A DNA stretch of 64,000 bases, from assembly GCF_021646545.1 (NCBI RefSeq), contig NZ_JAKIRP010000015.1, positions 1 through 64,000 of the forward strand, read 5' to 3'. The translations under genes were made by a program, and so were the position numbers. How positions within the stretch are numbered: position 1 is the stretch's first letter; the number at the start of each line of letters is the position of its first letter. The notes below the pieces were generated by a model. That model ran no database searches and was not told where the DNA came from. It saw only the letters and a program-made list of their open reading frames with translations. Shown one piece after another: positions 35,203 to 44,744 of this stretch. The DNA comes from Chitinophaga filiformis (GTDB lineage Bacteria > Bacteroidota > Bacteroidia > Chitinophagales > Chitinophagaceae).

Positions 35203-38200
35203 TTATTCTGCCATGATGAGCACCTGGCTTTCATTACCGTATTTCAGCTCGTTTACGAAGGTTTCCATGCCTGCCTGTAACGGTATCAGCGCTATTCCCC
35301 GGCGTTCGTACTCCTTCTCCAGTGTGGGCGATACCATGCCGGTGCCTTTCCACGGCCCCCAGTTGATGGTGGTTACCTTCCCTTTGATCACATTCTTCAG
35401 TTCCCAGGCATAACGGTCCAGCACACTGTTGGCGGCGGCATAGTCGGTTTGTCCGCGGTTGCCATATACGGAAGCGACGCTGGAAAAGAGCACAACGAAC
35501 TGTGTATCTGGCCTTAGTTTTTCTGCCAGTATCCTGAGCGGCGTTACTTTGGTAGAGAACACCCTTTCGAATGAGTCGGATGTTTTCTGCCGGAACAGTT
35601 TATCTTCCAGTAATCCCGCACCATGCACCACACCGTCTATCTTGCCATACTGGTCATACAGCTTGCTGATGAAGCCTTCCAGTTCCCGCTCATTCCGCAG
35701 GTCAAGCGCCTGGTAGGTAACGGTCGATCCATTGCTTTCCAGTGAGCGGATGGTTTGCAGTATCTGGTTGGATTTGTGAATATCTGCTGCATGTTTTTCG
35801 ATGGCAGCCGGTGTTGTCAGTTTCCCTTCTATGATCAGCTGCTGACGTATCTCGTCTTTGGTTTTAAGGGCTGTATAATTGGGCAGGTCCTCCTCCCGTG
35901 GATCGGGCGATCTGCCTACCAGTACATAATGGCAGGGATATTCTTTCGAGAAGCGCACCATCAGTTCTGCCGTAATACCTTGTGCACCGCCCAGCACGAG
36001 TACAAGGGAATCCTTATTCAGTTTGATATCCGGTGTTTGTCCTGTGCTCAGTTGCGTAGGTATCAGGTCAAAGATGTGCCTCACGCCATCATGATAGATC
36101 ACTTCTGCAGGGGTATCAGGATGCAGTAATTCACCGAGTATAATAGCAGGGATCTTCTCTGGTGAAACATGGCCGGTCAGGCTGATGCTCCTGCATTTCG
36201 CATGATCCCATTCTTTATCCAGGCTTTTCAGGAAACCGGGGTATCCCTGCAGTTCACGTAATTGGCTTGGATCGCTGCTGGTTGATCCTGAGATAGCATA
36301 TACCCATTTCACATTGTCAGCATGCAGCTTCTTGATAGTGGCAAATGTGCTGAGAATGTCCGGCCGTTCAGGCGCAGATACCATGTCCAGGATGATCAGG
36401 CCCTGGTAGTTTTCCAGCAGGTCCTTTTCCGTCACGATGTCTACTGATGCACCTTGTTGTTCCAGCAGTTTTTTAATGGCCAGTGGCAGGTGGCTGCCAT
36501 CGTCAGTTACCGCCAGGTTTTTGCCGGCAATGCTCACCGTTTCTTTTTCATTGAAGGCACAGGGTACCAGCGAGAACCGTATCCTTGAGAGGGATGCCGG
36601 CGCTGTTGTTGATACAGGTGCAGGTTCCTCAGAAGATGCTGGTGCAGGTGCGGTATTGGCAGGAATATTACCGGAGATCCAGCTGACCAGGCCATTCAAT
36701 GTTTTGATGCCCGCCAGTGCTTCTGTTTTTTCTTCCGATTGTGATAATCCGCCGATTTTAATGCGCAGCTCACCCAGTATTTCCATCCGTTTGATGGAGT
36801 CGATGCTCAGATCTGCTTCCAGATCGAGGTCCATTCCCAGCATCTCCTGCGGATAACCTGTTTTTTCGCTGACAGTCAGCAGTATGGTGCTCCTGATGTC
36901 ATTTTCCGTCCAGCTTTGACTGGCGGGCGTGGTATTAGTTGGTTTTTCAATGGCATGTTGTAATGAGATACCTCCCGTTTCGGCCTGTGCATCGCCTACA
37001 TTGTTGGCGATCCACTCCAGCAGTCCGTTCAGGGTTTTGATACCGGCCAGCTGCTCTACAGCTGTTTCGTCGCTCTTGCCTCCGGCATTAAAGCCACCCA
37101 TCTGTGTTCTCAGCTCACCGATGATCTCCATTCTCTTGATAGAATCTATGCTGAGATCTGCTTCCATATCCATCTCCATACCCAGCATCTCATGTGGATA
37201 ACCTGTCTTGGCGCTGACCACTTCTATCAGGATCTTCTTCACATCCTGTTTCCCTCTTGTTGGCTGTGTGCTGACAGATATCTTCACCTGTGCTGGCGCT
37301 GGCTCCTGTTCTTTCTTTGCAGGAGTTGCAGCTCTGGCAACCGGGGTATCAGGTATTTCCAGGCGACTGACGTTAGCAGGGTTTTGTCCCAGGTAACCTA
37401 ATATCACATCGCGTTGTGCCTGCACCAGGTATTTAACACTGTTCAGGTACTCCTGCACCATGTGCTCAGCATTCCCATTTACAATGACAGTTTGTGCCGC
37501 AACTGCTGTCTTCAGTTGTATGGGTTGCAATACCGGCAGCGCGCCATGTGCCGGCAGCTTACCTGTACTGGGCACTGCCAGCTGTCCATTTACGTGCCAG
37601 ATGGTAGCGCTTTTCTTATATTTTTCGGGCGTATCTAACTGAATGATTTGTGCAGTGCGCCCTTCAAACAGTTTGTCTAACTGTACGTTCCTGCCGCTGG
37701 CAATATATCTTGCGATAGTATTGAGCAGATGTGCGATAGCATTTGGTTCGCTGTCTTCTGCGTGTAATACCAGTCCTTCTTTACCAATAACAGATCGGGT
37801 CAGGCCGGTTAATACTTTGCCAGGGCCTACCTCAATAAATACCCTTGCCCCTGCCGCATACATCTGTTCTACTTCTTCGGAGAACAGCACCGGGCTTACC
37901 AGGTGCTCTGCCAGCCTTTCCTTAATAGCTGTTGCAGTATCAGGATATAATGTGGCTGTGGTATTGGACCATACAGGAATAGCCGGTTTGCTGAAGGATG
38001 TTTTACCGATCGCTGTTTTATACAGGGCGGCCGATTTAGCGATCAGCGGACTATGAAACGCGCAGGCCACTTCCATTTGTTTGAAGGAGATCTTTTGTTC
38101 CTTCAGTTTAGACATGAGCTGCTCCATGTCTTTCGTTGCACCGGCCAGTACCCATTGCTGCGGCGAGTTATGGTTTACTGCATACACGCCGCTTCCTTTT

Positions 38201-41200
38201 CCGGTGAAGGGCGCCAGTGCCTCTTCCGTGATATTCACTGCCACCATCACTCCTTTATCTCCTTCCACCGCATCCAGGATGGCTTTTGCTCTTTTCTCAC
38301 TGAGTGGTACCAGTTGTTCTTCGTCGAACACGCCGGCGAAGCAAAGTGCAGGCAGTTCCCCGTAACTGTGGCCCGCTATCATATCCGGCAGTATGCCCAG
38401 GTCTTTCAGGAAGGAGGCCATAGCCAGATCTACAATGCCGAGCAGGGGCTGTGTGATGCGGGTATCTTTGATCTTTTCCTTTTGCTGTTGCAGTGCGCTT
38501 TCGCTGAAGGCAGCAGGAGGGAAGAGTATTTTTTCATACTGCGGATATGCTTTCAGCAGTTTACGCATCTGGGGAAAAGCTACAAACAGTTCTCTTGCCA
38601 TATTTACGCGCTGACTGCCCTGTCCCGGGAACATAAAGGCTACTTTCCCTTCCAGGGGGCTGGTAACATGGATGTCTTTGGATGTAGCTCCTGACAGCAC
38701 CAGGTCTGTTTTCAGCATCAGGTCTTCACGGCTGGCGGCAACTATCGACAGACGGACAGGTGCATCACTATATTGGTAAAGGCTGTAGGCAATATCTCTC
38801 AACGGCAGCTGGTCATTATATTCCAGGATGGTGTGTACCGCCTGTACGAGCCGTTTTACATCCGCATCATTTTCTCCGCGGAACACAAATAGTTCTGCGG
38901 GCCAGGATGTAACAGCAACGGGTTGTTCCTTTCCTGCCGGATCGTTTTCGATCACTGCATGGAAGTTCGTACCACCAAAACCAAAGGCACTGATGCCCGC
39001 CAACCGGTGTTCATCCAGCCAGATACCAGCCTGTGTATTGAACAGGAAAGGACTGGTGGCTTCGTTATAGAAGGCGTTAGGCGCTTTGATGTGCAGGGTA
39101 GGAGGTTTTACCCCATGATATACAGAGAGAGCTGCTTTAATAAGCCCTGCCAATCCTGCGGCGCATTTGGTATGCCCGATCTGTGTTTTCACAGAGCCCA
39201 GGTAGGTTTGTCCGGCAATAGCGCCCGACTGTATCAGCATATCTGACAAAGCGCTCAGTTCTGTTTTGTCGCCCACTACTGTGCCGGTGCCATGTGCTTC
39301 TACAAGGCCCAGTGCAGCAGGAGATACGCCGCTTTGTTCATACGCTCTTTCCAGTGCTTTTATCTGCCCTGCCTTACGGGGAGCGGTCAGTCCGAGGCTC
39401 TTGCCATCGCTGGAGCCACCAACGCCCTTTATCACTGCATATACATGGTCGCCGTCGCGTTTCGCGTCGTCATATCTTTTTAACACCAGCATGGCAACGC
39501 CTTCACCCAGTGCAATACCGTCTGCACCAGCGTCGAAGGTCATACAGCGTCCTTTGCGGGACAGTGCATGTGTGCTGGCAAACATGAGGTAGTCATTAAT
39601 ACCGTTATGGAGGTCGGCAGCGCCGGCCAGTACCATCTCCGATTTACCCAGTATCAATTCCTGGCAGGCCAGGTCTATAGCTGCCAGCGAGGATGCGCAG
39701 GCTGCATCTACGGTATAGTTCCTGCCGCCCAGATTCAGACGGTTGGTGATGCGCCCTGAGATCACATTGGCCAGTACGCCGGGGAAGGAATCTTCCGTCA
39801 GCTTAGGCAATGCAGCATCCAGTTCTTCTGGCATCTCTCCCAGGAACTGACGGTAGAGTGAGCGGAAGCCATAGTTATTCGCCAGATCGTTGCCACCTTC
39901 AGCGCCAATGATCACAGAGATATCTTCCGTGTCATGATCAGAATTGCCATAACCGGCATTCTCCAATGCCTGTTTAGCCACCAGTAATGCCAGTAACTGC
40001 GTAGGGTCGATGGCTGCCAGTGACTGTGGTGGTATACCAAAGGCCACCGGATCAAAATCTATCTTAGGAATGAAGCCTCCCCATTTGGATGGCGATTTTT
40101 CACCATCCGGAGAGTTAGCATCATAGTACAATTCCTTATTCCAGCGCTCGTCCGGTACTTCAGTCACACAATCCTTACCGGCCAGTATATTACTCCAGAA
40201 CTCTTCTATATTACGTGCACCGGGATAAATGCAGGCCATGCCGATAATGGCAATGTCCAGCGCCTTTTCAGAACGAGTAACAGGTGCAGGCAGCTCGGCA
40301 TTTTGTATATGTGTGAAATTATTCTCCGCCACATCCTTATGCAGATCAGTCATGCTCACTACCTCATGTCGCAGTGCAGCCACCTGACCAATCATATACA
40401 TGCCTTCCTGTAGCTGCTGTGTAGTATCAATGTTTATAAGACCATTCTCTGTTCTGTCTACACCTTTGGCGGCGATGCGTAACCTGCCTACATTCAGTGC
40501 TTCCAGCCTGCTCCAGATCTCTTTTTTATCCAGCTGCGCTGCATTGAGTTTATTTTTTTCTTCGCGGAAGAAATCAGCAAAGGGCGATTGCAGGCAGCGT
40601 GTTTCGTGGCCCGGCGCTGTTTCCAGCAGTACAGTACCGGTATGCTCAATCGCCTGGTCCTGGAATTGCCTGAGGATAGCGCCTGTTTCTACCGCTTCTT
40701 TGGTATATATGTAAGCGGTGCCCATCAGCACACCGATCTTCGCGCCTTTAGTAGCCAGGGGTGCTGCCATCACTGCAATGAAGGCGGTAGACAGTGCATC
40801 GTGTATACCTCCTGCGAAGAAGACGTTCAGTTGTGCTGCCTGTTCTTCCTGCAATAAGCGTTCTATTTGTTTTTCCCACAGTACAAGACTGGACAGCGGA
40901 CCTACGTGTCCGCCGCATTCACGGCCTTCAAACACAAATCTCCGGGCGCCTTCTTTGATGAACATATCCAGCAGGGAGGCCGATGGTACATGCAGGAAAG
41001 ATTTGATACCCATATCTTCCAGTGCTTTCGCCTGGGAAGGGCGGCCGCCTGCAATCAACACCAACGGTGGTTTGGCTTCCTTGATGATCTCGATCTGTTC
41101 ATCTCGCAGCTCCTGTGGAGCGAATCCCAGTATACCGACGCCCCAGGTATTATCTTTCGCGAGTTCCTTCGTTTGTTTTACCAGGTCTTGTGCAGCGGTA

Positions 41201-42189
41201 CCTTTCAGCAATGAAAGGGCTACAAATGGCAATGCCCCTGCATTAGCAACAGCGGCAGCAAATGCAGGTACGTCGCTTACGCGCGTCATAGGCCCTTGTG
41301 CAATAGGGTAGGTGATGTTCAGCTCTTTTGCCAGTGCATTGCCGGGACTGATCACATTCACAGTCTTTGCCTGTAAGAGGTGACCACGGATGGCTTCATG
41401 CATGCCATTGATCATCCTGCCCAGTTTTCTGTAGCGTTTTACAAGATCAATAGATATAGCAATATCCTGGCCGATAGGCAGGAGGCCTTTATCCAGGTCC
41501 AGGATGCCCAAAAGTGGTTTTATATCTTCACGTGTAGCGTTCTCCGGTAGTGCAGGTGAATTGGGGCGTACCAGTACGCGGTATCCGTCAATCACCCGGG
41601 CTTCATTGCCGTTTAGTTTCTCGCATACGTTCTTAATACCAGCGGGAGCTTTACATTCGGGGAATAATATCAGCTGACTGTCCAGTACCACACCACTGGC
41701 GCCGGTGGCCATCAGTGCAGCGGTGGTGTGGATACCGGCACCACCCTGTACCCATATCTTGGTATGGGGCAGCGCTTTAATGATCTGCTGGAAAAGAATG
41801 AACGACGATTCATCACCTACTTTACCTGCTCCTTCATTTCCTTTTATAATGATACCATCGGCATTTTCATGTACCGCTTGTTGTGCTTCGAATAAAGTAT
41901 GAACCTGGTACAGAATACGTGTATGCTTGCGCGTACTTATTTTAATATGATAGGGAGCGATGATCAGTGTAACCTGTTCGGGTAACGGGATATCTGTCAT
42001 TTCTTTTTCCGCATAACAGACACCAAAGGGATAACCATGTTGTGAAAGGTCTTCAAGGGCTTTAACTGCGGTGTCTCTGTTGCGTCCGAGATGCAATACA
42101 GGGAACGCATTTTCTTTGGCCAATGCGAGGGCTAAGGGCACGTCGGGGTGCTCCATCGGGGTAATCCCGATAATAGTAGATGTTTCCAT
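35203..42189 (-). CDS. PUFA-synthase-like polyketide synthase A, ER-KS-AT-ACP-ACP-KR
   Basis: The 2328-residue enzyme opens with two nitronate-monooxygenase/PfaD-like barrels. The first (about 1-210) is degenerate (KGNEGAGKVGDES); the second (about 290-570) keeps EGRECGGHVGP. Next comes a ketosynthase (about 645-1080, DAACASSL near 830, EAHGTGTVVGDKTE, IGHTKCAAG) and an acyltransferase (about 1180-1490, MFPGQGSQ, AGHSYGE near 1275). Two tandem ACPs follow, each with DLSIDSIKRMEI (serines near 1682 and 1796), then a ketoreductase (about 2060-2310, VLGGAQGITAEL, active-site DYAAAN). Flavin-type enoyl reductase, tandem ACPs and KR recall Pfa synthases, but in a fused order. It is the first gene of the operon. 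Confidence 0.93.
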   Translation of the reverse strand: METSTIIGITPMEHPDVPLALALAKENAFPVLHLGRNRDTAVKALEDLSQHGYPFGVCYAEKEMTDIPLPEQVTLIIAPYHIKISTRKHTRILYQVHTLFEAQQAVHENADGIIIKGNEGAGKVGDESSFILFQQIIKALPHTKIWVQGGAGIHTTAALMATGASGVVLDSQLILFPECKAPAGIKNVCEKLNGNEARVIDGYRVLVRPNSPALPENATREDIKPLLGILDLDKGLLPIGQDIAISIDLVKRYRKLGRMINGMHEAIRGHLLQAKTVNVISPGNALAKELNITYPIAQGPMTRVSDVPAFAAAVANAGALPFVALSLLKGTAAQDLVKQTKELAKDNTWGVGILGFAPQELRDEQIEIIKEAKPPLVLIAGGRPSQAKALEDMGIKSFLHVPSASLLDMFIKEGARRFVFEGRECGGHVGPLSSLVLWEKQIERLLQEEQAAQLNVFFAGGIHDALSTAFIAVMAAPLATKGAKIGVLMGTAYIYTKEAVETGAILRQFQDQAIEHTGTVLLETAPGHETRCLQSPFADFFREEKNKLNAAQLDKKEIWSRLEALNVGRLRIAAKGVDRTENGLINIDTTQQLQEGMYMIGQVAALRHEVVSMTDLHKDVAENNFTHIQNAELPAPVTRSEKALDIAIIGMACIYPGARNIEEFWSNILAGKDCVTEVPDERWNKELYYDANSPDGEKSPSKWGGFIPKIDFDPVAFGIPPQSLAAIDPTQLLALLVAKQALENAGYGNSDHDTEDISVIIGAEGGNDLANNYGFRSLYRQFLGEMPEELDAALPKLTEDSFPGVLANVISGRITNRLNLGGRNYTVDAACASSLAAIDLACQELILGKSEMVLAGAADLHNGINDYLMFASTHALSRKGRCMTFDAGADGIALGEGVAMLVLKRYDDAKRDGDHVYAVIKGVGGSSDGKSLGLTAPRKAGQIKALERAYEQSGVSPAALGLVEAHGTGTVVGDKTELSALSDMLIQSGAIAGQTYLGSVKTQIGHTKCAAGLAGLIKAALSVYHGVKPPTLHIKAPNAFYNEATSPFLFNTQAGIWLDEHRLAGISAFGFGGTNFHAVIENDPAGKEQPVAVTSWPAELFVFRGENDADVKRLVQAVHTILEYNDQLPLRDIAYSLYQYSDAPVRLSIVAASREDLMLKTDLVLSGATSKDIHVTSPLEGKVAFMFPGQGSQRVNMARELFVAFPQMRKLLKAYPQYEKILFPPAAFSESALQQQKEKIKDTRITQPLLGIVDLAMASFLKDLGILPDMIAGHSYGELPALCFAGVFDEEQLVPLSEKRAKAILDAVEGDKGVMVAVNITEEALAPFTGKGSGVYAVNHNSPQQWVLAGATKDMEQLMSKLKEQKISFKQMEVACAFHSPLIAKSAALYKTAIGKTSFSKPAIPVWSNTTATLYPDTATAIKERLAEHLVSPVLFSEEVEQMYAAGARVFIEVGPGKVLTGLTRSVIGKEGLVLHAEDSEPNAIAHLLNTIARYIASGRNVQLDKLFEGRTAQIIQLDTPEKYKKSATIWHVNGQLAVPSTGKLPAHGALPVLQPIQLKTAVAAQTVIVNGNAEHMVQEYLNSVKYLVQAQRDVILGYLGQNPANVSRLEIPDTPVARAATPAKKEQEPAPAQVKISVSTQPTRGKQDVKKILIEVVSAKTGYPHEMLGMEMDMEADLSIDSIKRMEIIGELRTQMGGFNAGGKSDETAVEQLAGIKTLNGLLEWIANNVGDAQAETGGISLQHAIEKPTNTTPASQSWTENDIRSTILLTVSEKTGYPQEMLGMDLDLEADLSIDSIKRMEILGELRIKIGGLSQSEEKTEALAGIKTLNGLVSWISGNIPANTAPAPASSEEPAPVSTTAPASLSRIRFSLVPCAFNEKETVSIAGKNLAVTDDGSHLPLAIKKLLEQQGASVDIVTEKDLLENYQGLIILDMVSAPERPDILSTFATIKKLHADNVKWVYAISGSTSSDPSQLRELQGYPGFLKSLDKEWDHAKCRSISLTGHVSPEKIPAIILGELLHPDTPAEVIYHDGVRHIFDLIPTQLSTGQTPDIKLNKDSLVLVLGGAQGITAELMVRFSKEYPCHYVLVGRSPDPREEDLPNYTALKTKDEIRQQLIIEGKLTTPAAIEKHAADIHKSNQILQTIRSLESNGSTVTYQALDLRNERELEGFISKLYDQYGKIDGVVHGAGLLEDKLFRQKTSDSFERVFSTKVTPLRILAEKLRPDTQFVVLFSSVASVYGNRGQTDYAAANSVLDRYAWELKNVIKGKVTTINWGPWKGTGMVSPTLEKEYERRGIALIPLQAGMETFVNELKYGNESQVLIMAE

Positions 42190-42706
42190 TCTGGTCGTTT
42201 AGTAGGTAACAGGCATGACTAGTCCTGACCATGATTTACGAATCATAGATAAATGTTATACCGCACGTATTAAATTTTAAGATATCTGGCTGTAGGTCCC
42301 GGTCATGCCCTGAGGGACGTCATGGACAAGGCATAACCATCCTGTCATTCGAATAGGATGATGTTTTCATAGCGCAGAACTATATAAGGCTAAACGGCTC
42401 GAATCTCTCACATGCGCAACACAACGGTGTTGCAATCATTGTTCAGTGTTTACGACAAGATCAAACATTCTTCTTATTCTAATGGACATTCGGCTGAACC
42501 GGTGAATTGTACTAATGGTTTTCCCTTGCGGGTGGCATCTTTTCGTCGGGTTATAGTCTTCATAAAAAACAAATATGGTGTTATGGTTATTTGAGCAAAG
42601 CATGAAACTATGCTAAAACTAACGAAATAATTTTTATAAAAGAAGAGGTAAATTGAATTAGACAGGCGTTAACGTGAACTTAATATAGAGTATATATACT
42701 TATGTA
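42190..42706. other. upstream region of the PKS operon
   Basis: About 520 bp without a credible gene; a 60-codon plus-strand frame at 42412-42594 has no supporting features. The region must hold the promoter of the nine-gene operon. It contains a perfect palindrome ATGATT-TACG-AATCAT at 42231-42246, a possible operator. Confidence 0.45.
42570..42599 (-). promoter_or_regulatory. candidate promoter of the PKS operon
   Basis: On the minus strand TTTG (42599-42596) is followed after 18 bases by CATATTTG (42577-42570), one mismatch from TAnnTTTG. It would start transcription near 42563 and leave a leader of about 370 nt before synthase A. This is a pattern match only. Confidence 0.3.
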
Positions 42707-42707
42707 A

Positions 42708-42758
42708 ATAAAAAAACAAGTGGAACATGGTAGCATGAGCTACTATGTTCCACTTGTT
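42708..42758 (-). terminator. terminator of the DUF6515-like gene
   Basis: A stem of about 20 bp: AACAAGTGGAACAT and GTAGC pair with GCTAC and ATGTTCCACTTGTT around a four-base loop. On the minus strand it is followed by a T7 run. It lies 20 bp after the stop of the gene at 42778-43575. Confidence 0.88.
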
Positions 42759-42777
42759 CACGCACTTAGCGTGATAC

Positions 42778-43575
42778 TTAGTTATCAGCCGAAGTCTTTC
42801 CGACTATTTTATAACCCCGTGAATTATCGGGATTGGTTACTTCCTGATAGTACATGCCATCCGGAGAAACATACAGTTGCTGTCCGTTGATTTCTACGCC
42901 GCGGCTTCCTTCAGGTAATGTTGCCATCACATCTCCGGTAACGGGAGCGGCATTCTGATCCTGTTGGTCCTGGCTTTCCTCACCGCTACCGGTATTGAGC
43001 TCACCATTTTTACCTACCACTACGTATTTTGTCTTATCGTCCTGCACTACTTCCTGGTAGAAGGTGCCATTCTTTTGATAATACGTGTTACCGTCTATTT
43101 TCACCTTCTTCGCTCCACTTGGCAGGTTGGGTACTACGACACCCATTGGCGGATCAACCACTTCATACTGTTCTGTCTGCGTTTCTGTGTTGGTATACGG
43201 ACGGTAGAAGAAACCATCGTAGTAATAGTAAGGGCCCCATCCGGTGTTAAATGTCAGGAATCCGTAGGGCAGGAAGCTGACACGGAAACCGATCGGCGGA
43301 CCATAGTAGCGGTATGGGTAGTAATAAGGGCGATAATAGTGTCCGCCATATCCGTGGTAATACCGGATAGGTGCGCGGTAGCGGTAATAACCTCCGCCAT
43401 ATCCGAACCCCAGGCCAATTCTTGCTGACACGTGTGGTGATGAAACGATCCTGCTCCCGCCTCCCCTGTACACGTGTCCTCCTCCAAAACGTCCCCGCTG
43501 TGCATACGCGCTGCTTACTGTGCTCACTCCGGCCAGGAGAATGAGTGAGAACAGTAAATATATCCTGTTTTTCAT
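42778..43575 (-). CDS. secreted DUF6515-like protein
   Basis: The 265-residue protein has a signal peptide (about residues 1-25, cleavage after AYA). A Gly/Tyr/Arg-rich stretch (about 27-90, for example YRPYYYPYRYYGPP) is followed by a segment FLPYGFLTFNTGWGPYYYYDG. Two copies of a short beta motif come next: LPSGAKKVKIDGNTYYQKNG...FYQEV and LPEGSRGVEINGQQLYVSPDG...YYQEV. This layout matches proteins named DUF6515 in Bacteroidota. It is probably periplasmic or surface-exposed; function unknown. It is monocistronic with a strong terminator. Confidence 0.8.
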   Translation of the reverse strand: MKNRIYLLFSLILLAGVSTVSSAYAQRGRFGGGHVYRGGGSRIVSSPHVSARIGLGFGYGGGYYRYRAPIRYYHGYGGHYYRPYYYPYRYYGPPIGFRVSFLPYGFLTFNTGWGPYYYYDGFFYRPYTNTETQTEQYEVVDPPMGVVVPNLPSGAKKVKIDGNTYYQKNGTFYQEVVQDDKTKYVVVGKNGELNTGSGEESQDQQDQNAAPVTGDVMATLPEGSRGVEINGQQLYVSPDGMYYQEVTNPDNSRGYKIVGKTSADN

Positions 43576-43729
43576 GTTGATAGATGATTTAAAAAAGAGA
43601 GATCGTCTCTCCCTGTAATTAGTAGTTAGACACGTACTTAACGGCAGGGTTTAACTTATATTCTATTTTAACAATTCTTATACCAAATAATTAACATTTG
43701 ATAATCAGCTGGTTCGGGCTGGACGGTTG

Positions 43730-43858
43730 TCAAAACAGCTGGTTATGGCGCTGTAGGAATGCGATGCTGCGGCCTTTAAAGTTTGTTGTTGATAGGACCA
43801 CCTCGCCGGACTTGCGCAGCAAAATATCTGTTGCCACCCTTTGAAGGCGGTTGTTCAT
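43730..43858 (-). CDS. possible 42-residue ORF downstream of the GIY-YIG gene
   Basis: Starts with ATG 22 bp after the GIY-YIG gene and reads MNNRLQRVATDILLRKSGEV...FLQRHNQLF. Its last residues (NQLF) echo the GIY-YIG C-terminus (RNQLY), and the DNA word CAGCTGGTT recurs at 43705, 43736 and 43887, so it may be a decayed duplicate of that gene end. The rest of 43576-43880 shows nothing beyond a small hairpin (GAGAGATCGTCTCTC) near 43600 in the DUF6515 leader. Real translation is doubtful. Confidence 0.25.
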   Translation of the reverse strand: MNNRLQRVATDILLRKSGEVVLSTTNFKGRSIAFLQRHNQLF

Positions 43859-43880
43859 AACTGGCATTTAATGGCTGTGG

Positions 43881-44537
43881 CTAATACAGCTGGTTACGGA
43901 GTATCCGCTTGATCATCTGGATGGTGGTACGGCTGATCTGGCCTTTATATCGCTCCAGGATGGCATTTTCGCTCAGACCTTCACCGAGGTCGTTCACGAC
44001 CCGGAGCCATTTGCTGAGGAATTCAGAGTTGGGGGTACGGTATTTCAGCAGGCGTCTCACGGTTTCAATCACAGCTTTACTCACCTGGCCCTCATTCAGT
44101 TCGAAGATCTCGTCGGTGCTGAGGCCCAGTTCTATATCCTGTGCTACCCGGGAATAGTCCTGCAGGTACTTTTCATTGGCTTCCATTACCTGCAGCAGGG
44201 GATTATCGCTATAACGGATCACGGCATATTTCCGGGCCTGCTTATGCAGTTCTGTGAGGGCGTAATTGCGGGCGATATTGTCGCATATGACCAGGTCGTC
44301 TTTACTTAGTTCAAACCATTCTCCTTTTACGCGTTTATGCTGGAAAACGATGTGCAGGCATTCTTCCAGTTCGGTCATATTCGCGGAAGCATATTGCCTG
44401 ATCACCCGGAACATAACGGGCAGATGGGTATGATAAGCGGCCAAACGCTTTTGAAGATCCTGCGTCTTGCCGATCTTATACAGGTTTTTCCCCGTGTTTA
44501 TAATGTAAACACACTTACCGATCTGTACTTGCTCCAT
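43881..44537 (-). CDS. GIY-YIG/T5orf172-type protein with duplicated C-terminal motif
   Basis: The 218-residue protein has an N-terminal GIY-YIG-like nuclease fold (about residues 6-95). CVYIINTGKNLYKIGKT carries the two tyrosine motifs, then KRLAAYHTHLP, and a glutamate/histidine region LEECLHIVFQHKRVKGEWF, the pattern of T5orf172/MUG113 proteins. The rest holds two copies of a motif of about 32 residues: GLSTDEIFELNEGQVSKAVI near 140 and GLSENAILERYKGQISRTTI near 190. Each looks like a small helix-turn-helix. It is divergent from the McrB-like gene, with the repeat array between them. DNA binding or cleavage is likely; the role is unknown. Confidence 0.8.
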   Translation of the reverse strand: MEQVQIGKCVYIINTGKNLYKIGKTQDLQKRLAAYHTHLPVMFRVIRQYASANMTELEECLHIVFQHKRVKGEWFELSKDDLVICDNIARNYALTELHKQARKYAVIRYSDNPLLQVMEANEKYLQDYSRVAQDIELGLSTDEIFELNEGQVSKAVIETVRRLLKYRTPNSEFLSKWLRVVNDLGEGLSENAILERYKGQISRTTIQMIKRILRNQLY

Positions 44538-44744
44538 CGGGTGAATTAGTTCATGGGTGTAGTAATGACAAACTTTCTCCTTTTCGGACTACGCTGGTTA
44601 CTATACGCAAATTGCCGATTTTTTTTGAGAAATACTCATTTTCTGAATGAACAGGAGAGTAACAAGGCCCATTGTTCAGCCTGGACTGACGCCCTGGCGG
44701 GATACCGGTAGGTATTTTCGGTTCAGATCCGGTATGGGTTCGGT

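Noticed and set aside
24825..42189. Flexirubin or aryl polyene cluster
   Set aside because: Those use sets of separate type II-like enzymes; here the synthases are large multidomain proteins with PfaD-like and PPTase domains.
42412..42594. 60-codon plus-strand frame upstream of the PKS operon
   Set aside because: Short, no start context, no homology recognised; it overlaps the candidate operon promoter.
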